A stretch of 42,880 nucleotides of DNA. Origin: Dysgonamonadaceae bacterium. GTDB taxonomy: Bacteria > Bacteroidota > Bacteroidia > Bacteroidales > Azobacteroidaceae. Position numbers and translations under genes: made by a program. How positions within the stretch are numbered: the stretch's first letter is position 1; every line of letters begins with the position of its first letter. Of the stretch, positions 17,702-27,352 are shown one piece after another. Below the pieces are notes generated by a model that worked only from the letters and a program-made list of their open reading frames with translations, ran no database searches and was not told the origin of the DNA. The stretch spans positions 1-42,880 of the forward strand of contig JAIRKO010000018.1 of assembly GCA_031260045.1 (NCBI GenBank), written 5' to 3'.

Positions 17702-20563
17702 TTACAAAAGCCTTTCCCTCAAAAACCGCCCCGTATGGGAATCCCCGCAGTCGGCAACTTCCTCCGGCGTTCCCGCGCAAACCAGATAACCGCCGTTTTC
17801 CCCGCCTTCGGGTCCCAAATCTATCACATGATCGGCACATTTGATTACATCCATGTTATGCTCAATAATCACAATCGTGTGTCCACGCTCAATCAATGCG
17901 TCAAACGCTTTCTGCAGGGTTTTAATATCGTGGAAATGCAGCCCTGTTGTAGGTTCGTCGAAAATAAAAAGCGTCGGCGCAGCCTTTTCTTCTTCCAAGT
18001 GAAAAGCCAGTTTTACGCGCTGGTTTTCCCCGCCGGAAAGCGTAGAGGAACTTTGCCCCAGTTTGACATAACCCAAACCTACTTCCTGCAGGCATTTCAA
18101 CTTTTTAACAATCCTTTTTTCCTGACTTTGGTGATTGGGTTTGTCGGATTTTTGCTTTTCCCCGAAAAACGCAATCGCCTCGTCAATCGTCATTTCCAGC
18201 ACGTCGTAAATATTTTTCCCCCTGTATTGTACATCCAATACGTCCTGCCTGAACCGCCTGCCCCTACAACTGTCGCATTTCAGCGCCACATCCGCCATAA
18301 ACTGCATTTCGATGGTGATAAATCCTTCGCCTTTACATTCTTCGCACCGCCCGCCTTCGACATTGAACGAAAAATAAGCCGGCGAAAACTTCATTTGCCG
18401 GGCTAACGACTGTTCGGAAAACAGTTTGCGGATTTCATCGTAAGATTTCGTGTAAGTCGCCGGATTGGAGCGGGTGGAACGCCCGATGGGATTTTGGTCT
18501 ACAAATTCGACCGCGCTAATCCTGTCCAAATCGCCGGAAATGGAAGCTGCCGGAATGGACATTTCCCGCGCTCCCTCGCAAAACTGCCTCACGCCCTGAT
18601 AGAAAACATCCCGCACCAGCGACGATTTGCCCGAACCGCTCACGCCGGTAACTACCGTAATGACATTCAGGGGAAATTTTACGTCGATGAATTTCAGACT
18701 GTTTTTACGCGCCCCCTTGATTTCGATGTAATTGTTCCATTTCCGACGCCGGGCGGGTACGGGAATCTGTTCCGCTCCGGTCAGGTAATTGACGGTATAA
18801 CCCGTAGAAACGTTGCCTGCAATTTTCCCAATCTCGCCCCGATATACGATTTCCCCGCCTTTTTGTCCGGCGTCGGGACCAACGTCGATTATGTAATCGG
18901 CAGCCCGGATAATTTCCCCGTCATGCTCCACGACAACCACCGTATTCCCAAGCGTTTGCAACTGCCTCAGCACCTTTATCAGCAATCCCGTGTCCCGCGA
19001 ATGCAAACCGATACTCGGCTCGTCGAGGACGTAAAGAGAGCCAACCAGACTGCTGCCCAGAGAGGCAGCCAGATTAATCCGCTGACTTTCACCGCCGGAA
19101 AGCGTCGACGACAAACGGTTGAGCGTCAAATAACCCAAACCCACGTCGTTCAGAAATTGCACGCGGGCGTTGATTTCCGTCATAAGCCGTTTGGCGACAA
19201 GCGTATCGTGTTCGTCCAGCGTCAGGTTGAGGAAAAAATCCCTGAGTTTGGCAACCGGCATATCAACCAGTTCGGTAATCGTCTGCCCGCCCACTTTCAC
19301 GTATTGAGCCTGCGGTTTCAGCCGTGTGCCGTGGCAAAACGGGCAGGTTGTTTTCCCCCGATAACGCGCCAGCAGCACCCGATATTGAATTTTATACACA
19401 TTCTCTTCCACATGCCGAAAAAAATCGTCAATGCCTTTCACCGTACCGTTTCCGTGCCAAAGTAAATCTTTTTCTTCCTGCGAAAGCTGATAATAAGCGC
19501 GATGAATCGGAAAATTATATTTGGACGCGCGGGCGATAAAGTCCGATTTCCATTCCCCCATTTTGTCACCTTTCCAGCAAGCCACAGCGTCCTGAAATAC
19601 CGACAGGGACTGGTTGGGAATCACCAAATTTTCATCAATTCCGGTTACTTTTCCAAAACCTTCGCATTGCGGACACGCGCCCGCAGGACTATTGAAATTA
19701 AACATTAAATCGGTTGGTTCTTCAAATTCAACGCCGTCCGCTTCAAATTTGCGGGAAAACTCCTTCACCGCAACGCCTTCGTCGGTATAAAACTTGAGTA
19801 TCGCATAACCGCCGCCTTCAAAAAAAGCGGTTTCTACCGAATCGGAAAGGCGGGAAATCGTCATCGGGTCGGAAGAGGCAGTCAGGCGGTCAATAAGGAG
19901 GTACATCTCGCCGGAAGAATATTTGGGCGATTGAGTCTGTTGAAGCGGTTTGTCGATATCATGCACGACATGCTTTTTGTCGCTCAGTATTTCGTCAATG
20001 CGGTGCGCCTCGTCATTGATTTCTATGCGGGAAAAGCCTTCTTTTTGGAATATTTCCAGTTGTTCCCGCACAGTGCGGTCGCTGTGGGCGGGCATCTTCG
20101 TCAAAAGGGAAAGGCGGACGCCTTCGGGATATTTCAACATTTCATCAACCACGTCGGCAACGTTATGCTTTGTAACTTCCTGTCCCGATGCAGGTGAAAC
20201 GGTTTTGCCTACGCGGGCGAAAAGCATCCGCATATAATCGTAAATTTCCGTTGACGTGCCAACCGTCGAACGGGGATTTCGGGTATTCACCTTTTGTTCG
20301 ATAGCGATTGCCGGAGGGATTCCTTTGATGTAATCCGTTTCGGGTTTGCTCATCCGTCCGAGAAACTGGCGGGCGTAGGAAGAAAGGCTTTCCACGTAGC
20401 GGCGCTGACCTTCGGCGTAAAGCGTGTCGAAAGCCAGAGAAGACTTTCCCGAACCCGACAAACCGGTGATGACAACAAACTTGTTGCGGGGAATCTCCAC
20501 ATCAATGTTTTTCAAGTTGTTGACCCTCGCGCCTTTGATGATGATATTTGATTCTAATACCAT
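17702..20563 (-). CDS. uvrA: Excinuclease ABC subunit A
   Basis: UvrA finds bulky DNA lesions and loads UvrB in nucleotide excision repair. The 953-residue protein has two ABC modules, each split by insertions. Walker A motifs are [15 protein letters not shown] (near 35) and [15 protein letters not shown] (near 640); signatures [16 protein letters not shown] and [16 protein letters not shown]; Walker B motifs [11 protein letters not shown] and [11 protein letters not shown]. Zinc-finger cysteines appear as [20 protein letters not shown] and CEECKGEG with [12 protein letters not shown] 20563 is selected because the longer start at 20584 is inside the TACCTTTG promoter box. It is single and convergent with the glycosyltransferase gene. 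Confidence 0.98.
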   Translation of the reverse strand: MVLESNIIIKGARVNNLKNIDVEIPRNKFVVITGLSGSGKSSLAFDTLYAEGQRRYVESLSSYARQFLGRMSKPETDYIKGIPPAIAIEQKVNTRNPRSTVGTSTEIYDYMRMLFARVGKTVSPASGQEVTKHNVADVVDEMLKYPEGVRLSLLTKMPAHSDRTVREQLEIFQKEGFSRIEINDEAHRIDEILSDKKHVVHDIDKPLQQTQSPKYSSGEMYLLIDRLTASSDPMTISRLSDSVETAFFEGGGYAILKFYTDEGVAVKEFSRKFEADGVEFEEPTDLMFNFNSPAGACPQCEGFGKVTGIDENLVIPNQSLSVFQDAVACWKGDKMGEWKSDFIARASKYNFPIHRAYYQLSQEEKDLLWHGNGTVKGIDDFFRHVEENVYKIQYRVLLARYRGKTTCPFCHGTRLKPQAQYVKVGGQTITELVDMPVAKLRDFFLNLTLDEHDTLVAKRLMTEINARVQFLNDVGLGYLTLNRLSSTLSGGESQRINLAASLGSSLVGSLYVLDEPSIGLHSRDTGLLIKVLRQLQTLGNTVVVVEHDGEIIRAADYIIDVGPDAGQKGGEIVYRGEIGKIAGNVSTGYTVNYLTGAEQIPVPARRRKWNNYIEIKGARKNSLKFIDVKFPLNVITVVTGVSGSGKSSLVRDVFYQGVRQFCEGAREMSIPAASISGDLDRISAVEFVDQNPIGRSTRSNPATYTKSYDEIRKLFSEQSLARQMKFSPAYFSFNVEGGRCEECKGEGFITIEMQFMADVALKCDSCRGRRFRQDVLDVQYRGKNIYDVLEMTIDEAIAFFGEKQKSDKPNHQSQEKRIVKKLKCLQEVGLGYVKLGQSSSTLSGGENQRVKLAFHLEEEKAAPTLFIFDEPTTGLHFHDIKTLQKAFDALIERGHTIVIIEHNMDVIKCADHVIDLGPEGGENGGYLVCAGTPEEVADCGDSHTGRFLRERLL

Positions 20564-20581
20564 TTTTTGCAAAATAATTCG

Positions 20582-20589
20582 CAAAGGTA
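20582..20589 (-). promoter_or_regulatory. -7 promoter box for uvrA
   Basis: The minus strand reads TACCTTTG, 18 bases upstream of ATG 20563. No LexA-like palindrome is obvious beside it. Confidence 0.7.
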
Positions 20590-20641
20590 ACGACTATTTA
20601 TTAGAATTGAATCAATTGGGTGCATTTCAAATTAAATTGTC

Positions 20642-20755
20642 TATCGTAGTCGTCAGTGCAAAAGCGAAGCGGAGACCTGCAAAACCGCAGTTCGTTTTTC
20701 GGAGCTCCCGCGCGGGGCGGGATGACGGAACAAGTGCGAAATGACGACTACGATA
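20642..20755. repeat. Inverted-repeat-bounded composite element
   Basis: TATCGTAGTCGTCA (20642-20655) and TGACGACTACGATA (20742-20755) are perfect 14-bp terminal inverted repeats. Inside are a family A fragment (AGTGCAAAAGCGAAGCGG) and a family B core (GGAGCTCCCGCGCGGGGCGG then GATGACGG, 20701-20728). The 114-bp element has no coding capacity. Confidence 0.75.
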
Positions 20756-20776
20756 ATTATAGCTTCGCCATTCGTT

Positions 20777-21580
20777 TTATAATTTTATTATTACATAATA
20801 TATAGAATTGGGAGATATTCGTTGTAAATAATTTTTAGGATGATAATAAAAATTACATAAAAATAATTCCGACAAAATATGGTCTAATTTTAAATACCAT
20901 TTACTTCTAAGAAATTTCGGGGAATGTAGTTTCCGAACCAAAAAAGAATAAATAAAATGATGATGAGTAAGTTTAATAATTTTACATTTTTGAGAAAGAA
21001 TAATGTTTTTTAAATATTGCGGAGGGATACCTCTTTCGTGTTTCGTTAATCCCGCTCGCTTGTTTCTCCAATCACCCATCGAATTAATCGGTTCTCTCAA
21101 CAGCAAATATCCTCCTTTTTGCAATACGCGAAAAAGTTCGGATACGACAAAAGTCACATTGGGAATGTGGTGCAAAACACTAAAACAGGTGATTAAATTG
21201 AAAGTTTCGTCGGGCATCTCAATTTTTCCGGATACGGTTGCTTTCAAATATTTTGGGGTTACATGACCCAATTTTTTCGATACCGTTTGAGCGGAAGAAT
21301 CAATAATGCAAAGATTTTCTATTCGATTTATAATTGGCAGGAGTTCATATCCCCAAGAAGAACCGAACCCCAGCGCGTTATATTTCATACCTTCTGTTGC
21401 TGGTATATATTTATATCCGAACAAAATATCCAAATTGTTATTGTACGCATTATCCGATACGCCTTTCCCGTACATATCGGCGTAAGATTCTTCTTCCTCG
21501 TTGTACCACCGGATTATTTCTTCCATCGTATAATTATCTCCGTATAAACTTTTGCCTGAAAAATAATTTGTCATATCCAT
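20777..21580 (-). CDS. Class I SAM-dependent methyltransferase
   Basis: The 267-residue protein has a Methyltransf_11-like Rossmann core. Motif I is ALGFGSSWGYELLPI (near 70), with an acidic IIDSS strand end. The substrate-side motif is DETFNLITCFSVLHHIP (near 125), followed by LFRVLQKGGYLLLREP. An N-terminal extension of about 65 residues rich in Tyr, Asn and Glu and a basic C-terminal part are less typical. The substrate is unknown; sugar or lipid methylation is possible. It is more AT-rich than its neighbours, lies alone between a repeat element and the surface protein gene, and may have been acquired. The start at ATG 21580 or 21574 cannot be separated. Confidence 0.85.
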   Translation of the reverse strand: MDMTNYFSGKSLYGDNYTMEEIIRWYNEEEESYADMYGKGVSDNAYNNNLDILFGYKYIPATEGMKYNALGFGSSWGYELLPIINRIENLCIIDSSAQTVSKKLGHVTPKYLKATVSGKIEMPDETFNLITCFSVLHHIPNVTFVVSELFRVLQKGGYLLLREPINSMGDWRNKRAGLTKHERGIPPQYLKNIILSQKCKIIKLTHHHFIYSFLVRKLHSPKFLRSKWYLKLDHILSELFLCNFYYHPKNYLQRISPNSIYYVIIKL

Positions 21581-21626
21581 AAAATATAAGTTTTAATGTA
21601 AAAATACGGTAATTTGTAAGCGATTG

Positions 21627-21634
21627 CAAAGGTA
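21627..21634 (-). promoter_or_regulatory. -7 promoter box for the methyltransferase gene
   Basis: The minus strand reads TACCTTTG, 46 bases upstream of ATG 21580. Confidence 0.65.
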
Positions 21635-21693
21635 AATTTTTTTAACACACAGAACACTATTTTAAAATTAATCATGCAAAAAAATCATTGTAA

Positions 21694-21726
21694 TTTGGTT
21701 TATCCGATAAATAGTTGCTATATTTG
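21694..21726 (+). promoter_or_regulatory. Promoter of the large surface protein gene
   Basis: TTTG (21694-21697), a 21-base spacer and TATATTTG (21719-21726) match the consensus closely. The leader to ATG 21936 would be about 200 bases. Apart from this promoter, the 21635-21935 stretch shows no gene. Confidence 0.75.
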
Positions 21727-21935
21727 TGCCTGTTTTTCGTTGCTTGGATATTAAGGGGGTAACAAGTTATTTATTTTATTTGGCTATAAAAGACCGTTAT
21801 ATCCCATCAAATCAAAGACAACGAAAAAAATATAAATTAAATTAACAGGCAACAAGCTGGTCAACATTAGTCCGGATTGAGTTAATAAATAATAAAATTC
21901 GGAGACAAAAAATTGAGAATTAAACGAATGAATTT

Positions 21936-24900
21936 ATGAGAACACAGGTTTTTTATTCGGCAAAAGCAACAGTAGCGGCGTTTATATTGCTGCTATGCTG
22001 TTCCATTGTCGCTACGGCGCACAATATGTACTTAGACGGTAGCATTACCATCTCCGCTGACGGTGATTACACGATTACCGGATACGGTCTACCTAATCAG
22101 TTTATTGAGGTCGATTCCAACATTACGGCAAACATTACCCTTGAAAATGTAACCCTTACCGGAATTGACACCGATAGCAGATTTGACCCCAATAGATGCG
22201 TTTTCAACATCAATCCGGGCGCAAATGTTACGCTTACTCTCAGAGGGGAAAATAAAATAACAAGCCAAGCGGCGTATCCGGGTATCCGGGTACCGACCAA
22301 CGCTACCCTCACCGTAAACGGACCCGGAACGCTTGAAGTGACGGGCGGCGACGGCTCTGCCGGTATCGGCGGCTTTGCCGGCGACAACTGTGGCACAATC
22401 ACGATTGACGGCGGTACGATAACTGCCTATGGCGGAGCGCACGCGGCGGGTATCGGCGGCAGTTACCTCGCCGACGGCGGCACAATCACGATTAACGGCG
22501 GCACAATAACTGCTACCGGCGGAGAATACGGTGCGGGTATCGGCGGAGGAGGAGCAGCGGACAAGATCGGCAACTCCGCCGGCACAATCACGATTGACGG
22601 CGGCACGATAACTGCCAACGGCGGAGCGCACGCGGCGGGTATCGGCGGCAGTTACCTCGCCGACGGCGGCATAATCACGATTAACGGCGGCACAATAACT
22701 GCCTACGGTGGAGAATTGGCGGCGGCAATTGGCGGCGGCGAAGAAGCCGACGCCGGTACGATTATCATTGACGGCGGTACGTTGACTGTCGAAAAAGGCA
22801 GCGGCAGCAACAAAAGCGCCATCGGTCCGGGCAAGAACGGCAACGGCAAGGTTGTCGTCAGCGGCGGTAGCGTGTATGGCTCGGTGCAACAGGCGGAAAA
22901 CGAAGCAAGTCAAAAAGTTGTTCCCGTGGAAATAGGTTTTATGCTCAACCGGAACGACGCTATGCTTATTTCGGCAAGCATCCGTGGGCGCGGTTACAAT
23001 GTAAAAGATGTAAAAATCATGGACGGCAAGGTGCTTTTCTGGCTACCGGTGGAAGACATTTATCGTCGGGAAGACATTTTAGTGAATATTGGCGTATCAA
23101 ATACGCCCTATTCGAATATTGACGAACTGACGATTACGGACGGCGATAACGACGTTATAATGCTGAACACATACTATGCTGTAAACTATGCTGAAGAGCC
23201 TATATCCAAAAACAAATACAAATTTTCCATCAGCGCTTCTAAAAACGGCAAAACTACCCTTGCAAGCGGCGACTACTTTTTACCCGGCGATACTATCTCT
23301 TTTACCGTTACTGCAGATCCAAATCAACAGTACCGGTATACTTGGGAGAGAACGGGAACGCCCCCTATCATTAATACCGACTCTACCACTTACTCTTTCA
23401 CAACGGAAGACGCTACGGATCACATAAATGTAATGTGCGCCGTAACGGAAATACTCAGTTCGGTAGAGTTCTCGCTTACCGGCGACAGTTTGCTGGGATT
23501 TTACACCGAAGTCATTTTTGACGGTGACACTGTCAAGACCGGCGACAGCATTTGGGTCGCCTCCTCGTCAAGACACGAAGTTATCCTGAAAGTTCCCGGC
23601 GCAGAGGAGGATAAACTGTATAAATATACCTATATTTTGTCGGAAACGGACAGTATAGTTGCCTATAACCGTGCCTTGATAATCTTGCCGAACGTTGTTG
23701 GCGACTCTTTTAAAGCGAAATGCAAGGTGGAAGGTCCTTTTTCCCCGATACGTTTCAAGCTTGACGGTGCACCGGCGCAATTTAGCGTTACATATAACGA
23801 ACGACTGCTCCCAGACATAAACGGCTTGATTGTAGATACCGTCCTATCGGGCGGCGTCCTCTCGCTGCAAGTTACCGCCGTCGCCGCATCAAACGGATGT
23901 GATTACATCTGGTCGGGAACGGGCATTCCCAACGGCGAAGGCATTGACTACTCTACCGGCGTCAGCACGAAAACCAATTTCAACCTTACGGGAATAATAG
24001 ACGCGACGTGTACCGTAATTCCCTACTATCCGATATTTTTCTCCATCGTTGACTCCACAAAGTCCGTATCTCCCATCAACGCTACTATCAACGCTACCGT
24101 CGCCGACACAATCGTCGAAAACAATGAAACGGTGCGGCACGGTAGTCGGCTTGAAATAGCGGTAAGCGGCGCCGATCCTCAATTCTACGGATTTCTTTGG
24201 GAGGGCGACGGAATAGAAAACGTCGGGAAGAAAAACGCTTCGCTGGTCATAGACAGTCTTTCCGGTCTGGTAAATGTAAAATGTACTATAATAAGGAAAA
24301 ACAGCGTGGCTTCGTTAAAAGAACTTGTTATTGGCAAAACGGTTCTATCCGACCCCAATAGCGGCGAATATGAGTTCATCGTGGACGACTGGATAGAGGA
24401 AATAACGCTCTCAGTCACGAAAGACGTCCAGGAGGCTTCCATTTCCATTCTTAAAACATATCCGCTGGAAATGGTTACTTCCGTTTCCGAAGATTCGACC
24501 GTTCTTGAAACATATCCGCTGGAATACGGTCAAAACATTTTTATGGTTACTTCCGTTTCCGAAGATTCGACCATGCAGGAAGATTTTAAGATAACGGTAT
24601 TCCGCTGGATGCCTACCGCTTGCGGCGACACGCCTCCTTTCGGCAACAACCTTACGTGGGAATTTTCAGGCGACGAACTGACTATTCGCGGAGCGGGCGG
24701 CATGAAATCATATTCCGATACCACCGAATACCCGTGGTATCCTCATGCCGATGCGATTAAAAGCATTGTAATTGAAACGGGTGTAACAAGTATCGACGAT
24801 CGGGCTTTTTTGTTTTGCAGTAATCTGACGTCCATTATCAATTACAGTTCGGAACCGCAAGACATAAGCGAAAAAACCGTGTTCGGAGACCTTAAGACAA

Positions 24901-25226
24901 ATCTGATAACGCTTTACGTTCCTCACGGATATGAGATACTTTACAAGTCAACTCCCGTTTGGCGTAACTTCAACATAGATGAAATCACATCGCCTGCAGG
25001 CATTTCGTCCGTAGGAGCGGATGTAAAGGTTTACCTGTCGGGACAAAATCTGTATGTGAATACGCCGGTAGCCGAACGGATAAGCGTTTATTCCGTCGCA
25101 GGAACGTTGCTGAACAGGTTTGAAAAATCTGCGGGCGCATCGGCAGTTTCGGCAGCCGCTTCGCAGGTATTGATTGTGAAGGGAAGTTCCGGTTGGGTGA
25201 GAAAATTGGTGCGTAAAGTCAACTAA
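21936..25226 (+). CDS. Secreted repeat protein with beta-helix-like, cadherin-like and T9SS-like tail regions
   Basis: The 1096-residue protein starts with a signal peptide (hydrophobic AFILLLCCSIVATA, cut near 28). Residues about 85-310 hold glycine-rich repeats such as GTITINGGTITA and GAGIGG, as in parallel beta-helix surface proteins. Residues 310-790 are several beta-sandwich-like units, each near 90 residues, with recurring WxGxG. Residues about 795-890 resemble a cadherin-like beta-sandwich. A short BspA-like leucine-rich piece follows (DDRAFLFCSNLTSI). The last 75 residues contain NLYVNTPVAERISVYSVAGT and QVLIVKGSSGWVRKLV, like tails used for type IX secretion and surface attachment. 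The function is probably adhesion or glycan contact; no catalytic motif is seen. It is monocistronic, with a strong promoter and terminator. Confidence 0.88.
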   Translation: MRTQVFYSAKATVAAFILLLCCSIVATAHNMYLDGSITISADGDYTITGYGLPNQFIEVDSNITANITLENVTLTGIDTDSRFDPNRCVFNINPGANVTLTLRGENKITSQAAYPGIRVPTNATLTVNGPGTLEVTGGDGSAGIGGFAGDNCGTITIDGGTITAYGGAHAAGIGGSYLADGGTITINGGTITATGGEYGAGIGGGGAADKIGNSAGTITIDGGTITANGGAHAAGIGGSYLADGGIITINGGTITAYGGELAAAIGGGEEADAGTIIIDGGTLTVEKGSGSNKSAIGPGKNGNGKVVVSGGSVYGSVQQAENEASQKVVPVEIGFMLNRNDAMLISASIRGRGYNVKDVKIMDGKVLFWLPVEDIYRREDILVNIGVSNTPYSNIDELTITDGDNDVIMLNTYYAVNYAEEPISKNKYKFSISASKNGKTTLASGDYFLPGDTISFTVTADPNQQYRYTWERTGTPPIINTDSTTYSFTTEDATDHINVMCAVTEILSSVEFSLTGDSLLGFYTEVIFDGDTVKTGDSIWVASSSRHEVILKVPGAEEDKLYKYTYILSETDSIVAYNRALIILPNVVGDSFKAKCKVEGPFSPIRFKLDGAPAQFSVTYNERLLPDINGLIVDTVLSGGVLSLQVTAVAASNGCDYIWSGTGIPNGEGIDYSTGVSTKTNFNLTGIIDATCTVIPYYPIFFSIVDSTKSVSPINATINATVADTIVENNETVRHGSRLEIAVSGADPQFYGFLWEGDGIENVGKKNASLVIDSLSGLVNVKCTIIRKNSVASLKELVIGKTVLSDPNSGEYEFIVDDWIEEITLSVTKDVQEASISILKTYPLEMVTSVSEDSTVLETYPLEYGQNIFMVTSVSEDSTMQEDFKITVFRWMPTACGDTPPFGNNLTWEFSGDELTIRGAGGMKSYSDTTEYPWYPHADAIKSIVIETGVTSIDDRAFLFCSNLTSIINYSSEPQDISEKTVFGDLKTNLITLYVPHGYEILYKSTPVWRNFNIDEITSPAGISSVGADVKVYLSGQNLYVNTPVAERISVYSVAGTLLNRFEKSAGASAVSAAASQVLIVKGSSGWVRKLVRKVN
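22392..22769 (+). repeat. Two 189-bp tandem repeats inside the surface protein gene
   Basis: The unit starting GGCACAATCACGATTGACGG at 22392 recurs at 22581 with very few substitutions over most of its length. The 189-base period is exactly 63 codons, so the frame is preserved. Shorter half-units (ATCACGATTAACGGCGGCAC) recur inside each copy. Confidence 0.8.
24456..24572 (+). repeat. Short in-frame duplication in the surface protein gene
   Basis: ACATATCCGCTGGAA occurs at 24456-24470 and 24510-24524. ATGGTTACTTCCGTTTCCGA and the next 10 bases occur at 24471-24500 and 24543-24572. The second copy has 18 extra bases between the two blocks. Confidence 0.85.
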
Positions 25227-25251
25227 AAAAATTCATTCTTAGTTCTCAATT

Positions 25252-25295
25252 AAAAAACGGCGTTTGAGCAAAGTTTCAAACGCCGTTTTTTATTT
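25252..25295 (+). terminator. Strong intrinsic terminator of the surface protein gene
   Basis: AAAAAACGGCGTTTGA pairs with TCAAACGCCGTTTTTT and is followed by ATTTAT. It is symmetrical, so it can also act for minus-strand transcripts. Confidence 0.9.
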
Positions 25296-25339
25296 ATCGC
25301 AGTTATCACCAGCAAAAGCGAAGCAGCAAGGTTGAAAAT

Positions 25340-25430
25340 CGTACACGTCATTGCGAAGGCGAAGCCTGAAGCAATCCAGAGAAAACCACAGCGCAATTCT
25401 GGATTGCGGTATTCCCGTCATCCCCGCGAA
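25340..25430. repeat. Family A arm joined to a partial family B core
   Basis: GTACACGTCATTGCGAAGGC then GAAGCCTGAAGCAATCCAG (to 25379) is a family A arm. After a short spacer, TTCTGGATTGCGGTATTCCC and GTCATCCCCGCG follow, mixing the family A end with a family B core. Confidence 0.7.
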
Positions 25431-25463
25431 AAAGACCCGCAACGACGCACCAATATAAAACAT

Positions 25464-27260
25464 TCACACAGTAATCCCCATTTTCCGCATCAAAAAAGTA
25501 GCATTCATATTTTGAGCGACCCCGTCCTGTAACCGATAGGAAAAAGTAAGCCCGTCGCCTTTTATGTCCGCTTCAAAACGATGGTTTCGGATGTTGTCGG
25601 GAAAATCTTTCGCCAGACCGCCCAAAAGCAAATCGTGCGTGGCAATAATTCCGCAAGATTGAAGTCCAACCAATTGCCCAACCAACGCCAACGAGCCTTT
25701 TTGCTTATCCGTCGAATTAGTGCCTTTCAGGATTTCGTCAAGGATAATAAACAGCTTTTCGCCCGATTGCAGGCGGTTGATAATCATTTTCAGCCGCTTC
25801 AGTTCGGCGAAAAAATAAGACTCGTTATCGTTCAGCGAATCGGATGTCCGCAGGCTCGTAACCAAAGCCGCCGGACACACGCGCAAAGCATCCGCACAAA
25901 CCGGCGCACCCATGCAAGCCAACGCAAAATTAACGCCGACTGTTCGCAAATACGTACTTTTCCCTGCCATATTCGCGCCCGTAACAATCAGAAAATAAGG
26001 TTTTTTCGCGATGTCGATGTCGTTCCTTACGCAAGTTTCGCGATTCATCAGGGGATGCCCCAGATTTTTCCCGCGCATTTCAAAATAATCGCCGGTCAGT
26101 TCGGGAAAAACATAGTCCGGATGATTAAAAGCGAATTTGCCCAAAGAGCAAAGCGCATCCCATTCACCCAAAGTTTTTATCCAAATTTCCGTTTGCCGCC
26201 CATAAACGTTTTTCCATTCGTCGATGGCGATGGCTTTGCTTATATCCCACAATGCCAAAGGGTTCAAAAGCAAATGAACCATAACGTTGGCACGCTGATC
26301 CAGTTCGGACGATAACTGCGCCAAACGCCCGATGCAAACGGAAGCCCTCGCCCCCCACACCGTAAACTCAGCCTGAAATTCCCGCAGCAAACCGGATTGA
26401 AAGTCGCCGTTTTCAATAATTTTAATCAGTTCGGAATAAGTATTGAAAATCGCCACCTTTTTCCCAATCCACCGTTGAAGGTCGTTGATTTTCTTCGCCT
26501 TGATTTCGCTGATACCGAGCGCTAAAAGGTAAAGCACGACAATCGCCGACGAAGAAACCGTTCCGGCTATCGCCCAGCCGACGCATACAATCCAAAGCAA
26601 CAGAACCGCATAACGCAGGATTTTCCAAAACGTTTTCGACCGAATTACCGCCGGCGCAGCAATAAAAGACGCGATTTCCTGCAAATCGGAATCCCTGCTC
26701 GGACACGACAACCCGGCAACCTGAAACCGGTGAATAAAATCGGGAATCCGGCTGATTTCGGCAATGCTTTTCTGCGTGGATTTTATTTTTTCTGTCGATT
26801 GGAAAGGAGTTGAAAAACGTTCAACGAGCGCCTGTTTGCCGTAAGCCGTGCAAGTTCGGTTAACGGATTGAAACAGCGAATGATTTCCGAAAATATCCAA
26901 ATCCGGAGAGAATGCATGTCCCGAGTCGGCTCTTTCGGGAGCGCCGTCGAATGCGCTGAAATCGTAATTAATCGCGTTGATTTCGTTTTCGTCGCAAGCG
27001 AGGAAAATTTCCAACCGCGATTTCTTTTTCTGCAATTGATTGCTTATTTTCAGCAGTACTAAAAAAACAACCAATCCCGAACAGACAATTATGCTTATCG
27101 CCGATGCGCCCTGCGCCCGCAAAAAATAAACGAGAACCGCCGCGCCGACGAAAGCCGACAAACGGACGGTTCCCATCCAATAGATTTGTTTTTTGAGGGC
27201 GCTTAAAGTTTGCCGAGTTTTATCGGCGCGTGCGGAGTAATACGCTTTGATTTTTGACAT
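25464..27260 (-). CDS. Membrane-anchored MutS-like ATPase
   Basis: The 598-residue protein has a C-terminal MutS ATPase domain. Walker A is TGANMAGKSTYLRTVG, the Walker B region is LFIILDEILKGTNS, and THD follows, as in mismatch-repair MutS. It lacks the MutS mismatch-recognition domain (no F-x-E motif) and the Smr nuclease of MutS2. Hydrophobic segments near residues 27-70 and 195-235 suggest membrane anchoring. Such MutS-related proteins are common in Bacteroidetes and have no firm function. ATG 27260 is chosen because the longer start at 27314 is in the TACATTTG promoter box. The gene is single. Confidence 0.87.
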   Translation of the reverse strand: MSKIKAYYSARADKTRQTLSALKKQIYWMGTVRLSAFVGAAVLVYFLRAQGASAISIIVCSGLVVFLVLLKISNQLQKKKSRLEIFLACDENEINAINYDFSAFDGAPERADSGHAFSPDLDIFGNHSLFQSVNRTCTAYGKQALVERFSTPFQSTEKIKSTQKSIAEISRIPDFIHRFQVAGLSCPSRDSDLQEIASFIAAPAVIRSKTFWKILRYAVLLLWIVCVGWAIAGTVSSSAIVVLYLLALGISEIKAKKINDLQRWIGKKVAIFNTYSELIKIIENGDFQSGLLREFQAEFTVWGARASVCIGRLAQLSSELDQRANVMVHLLLNPLALWDISKAIAIDEWKNVYGRQTEIWIKTLGEWDALCSLGKFAFNHPDYVFPELTGDYFEMRGKNLGHPLMNRETCVRNDIDIAKKPYFLIVTGANMAGKSTYLRTVGVNFALACMGAPVCADALRVCPAALVTSLRTSDSLNDNESYFFAELKRLKMIINRLQSGEKLFIILDEILKGTNSTDKQKGSLALVGQLVGLQSCGIIATHDLLLGGLAKDFPDNIRNHRFEADIKGDGLTFSYRLQDGVAQNMNATFLMRKMGITV

Positions 27261-27311
27261 CTTTTTTCGTCGGTTGCTTTTAAGTTCGTTGCATTTGCGG
27301 AAATTCGGCTG

Positions 27312-27338
27312 CAAATGTAGTCATTATTTTATAATGAC
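27312..27338 (-). promoter_or_regulatory. Promoter with adjacent palindrome, MutS-like gene
   Basis: The minus strand reads TACATTTG at 27319-27312. Immediately upstream, GTCATTAT (27320-27327) and ATAATGAC (27331-27338) form a perfect 8-bp inverted repeat with a 3-base loop, inside the promoter spacer. Confidence 0.55.
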
Positions 27339-27352
27339 GTGAAAAAAAGGCG

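Noticed and set aside
18494-19465. A 323-codon plus-strand open frame opposite uvrA
   Set aside because: Antisense shadow of uvrA without start signal or protein character.
22381-22770. CRISPR-like array of regular repeats
   Set aside because: The repeats are in-frame coding units of 63 codons with glycine-rich products; no constant-repeat/variable-spacer pattern.
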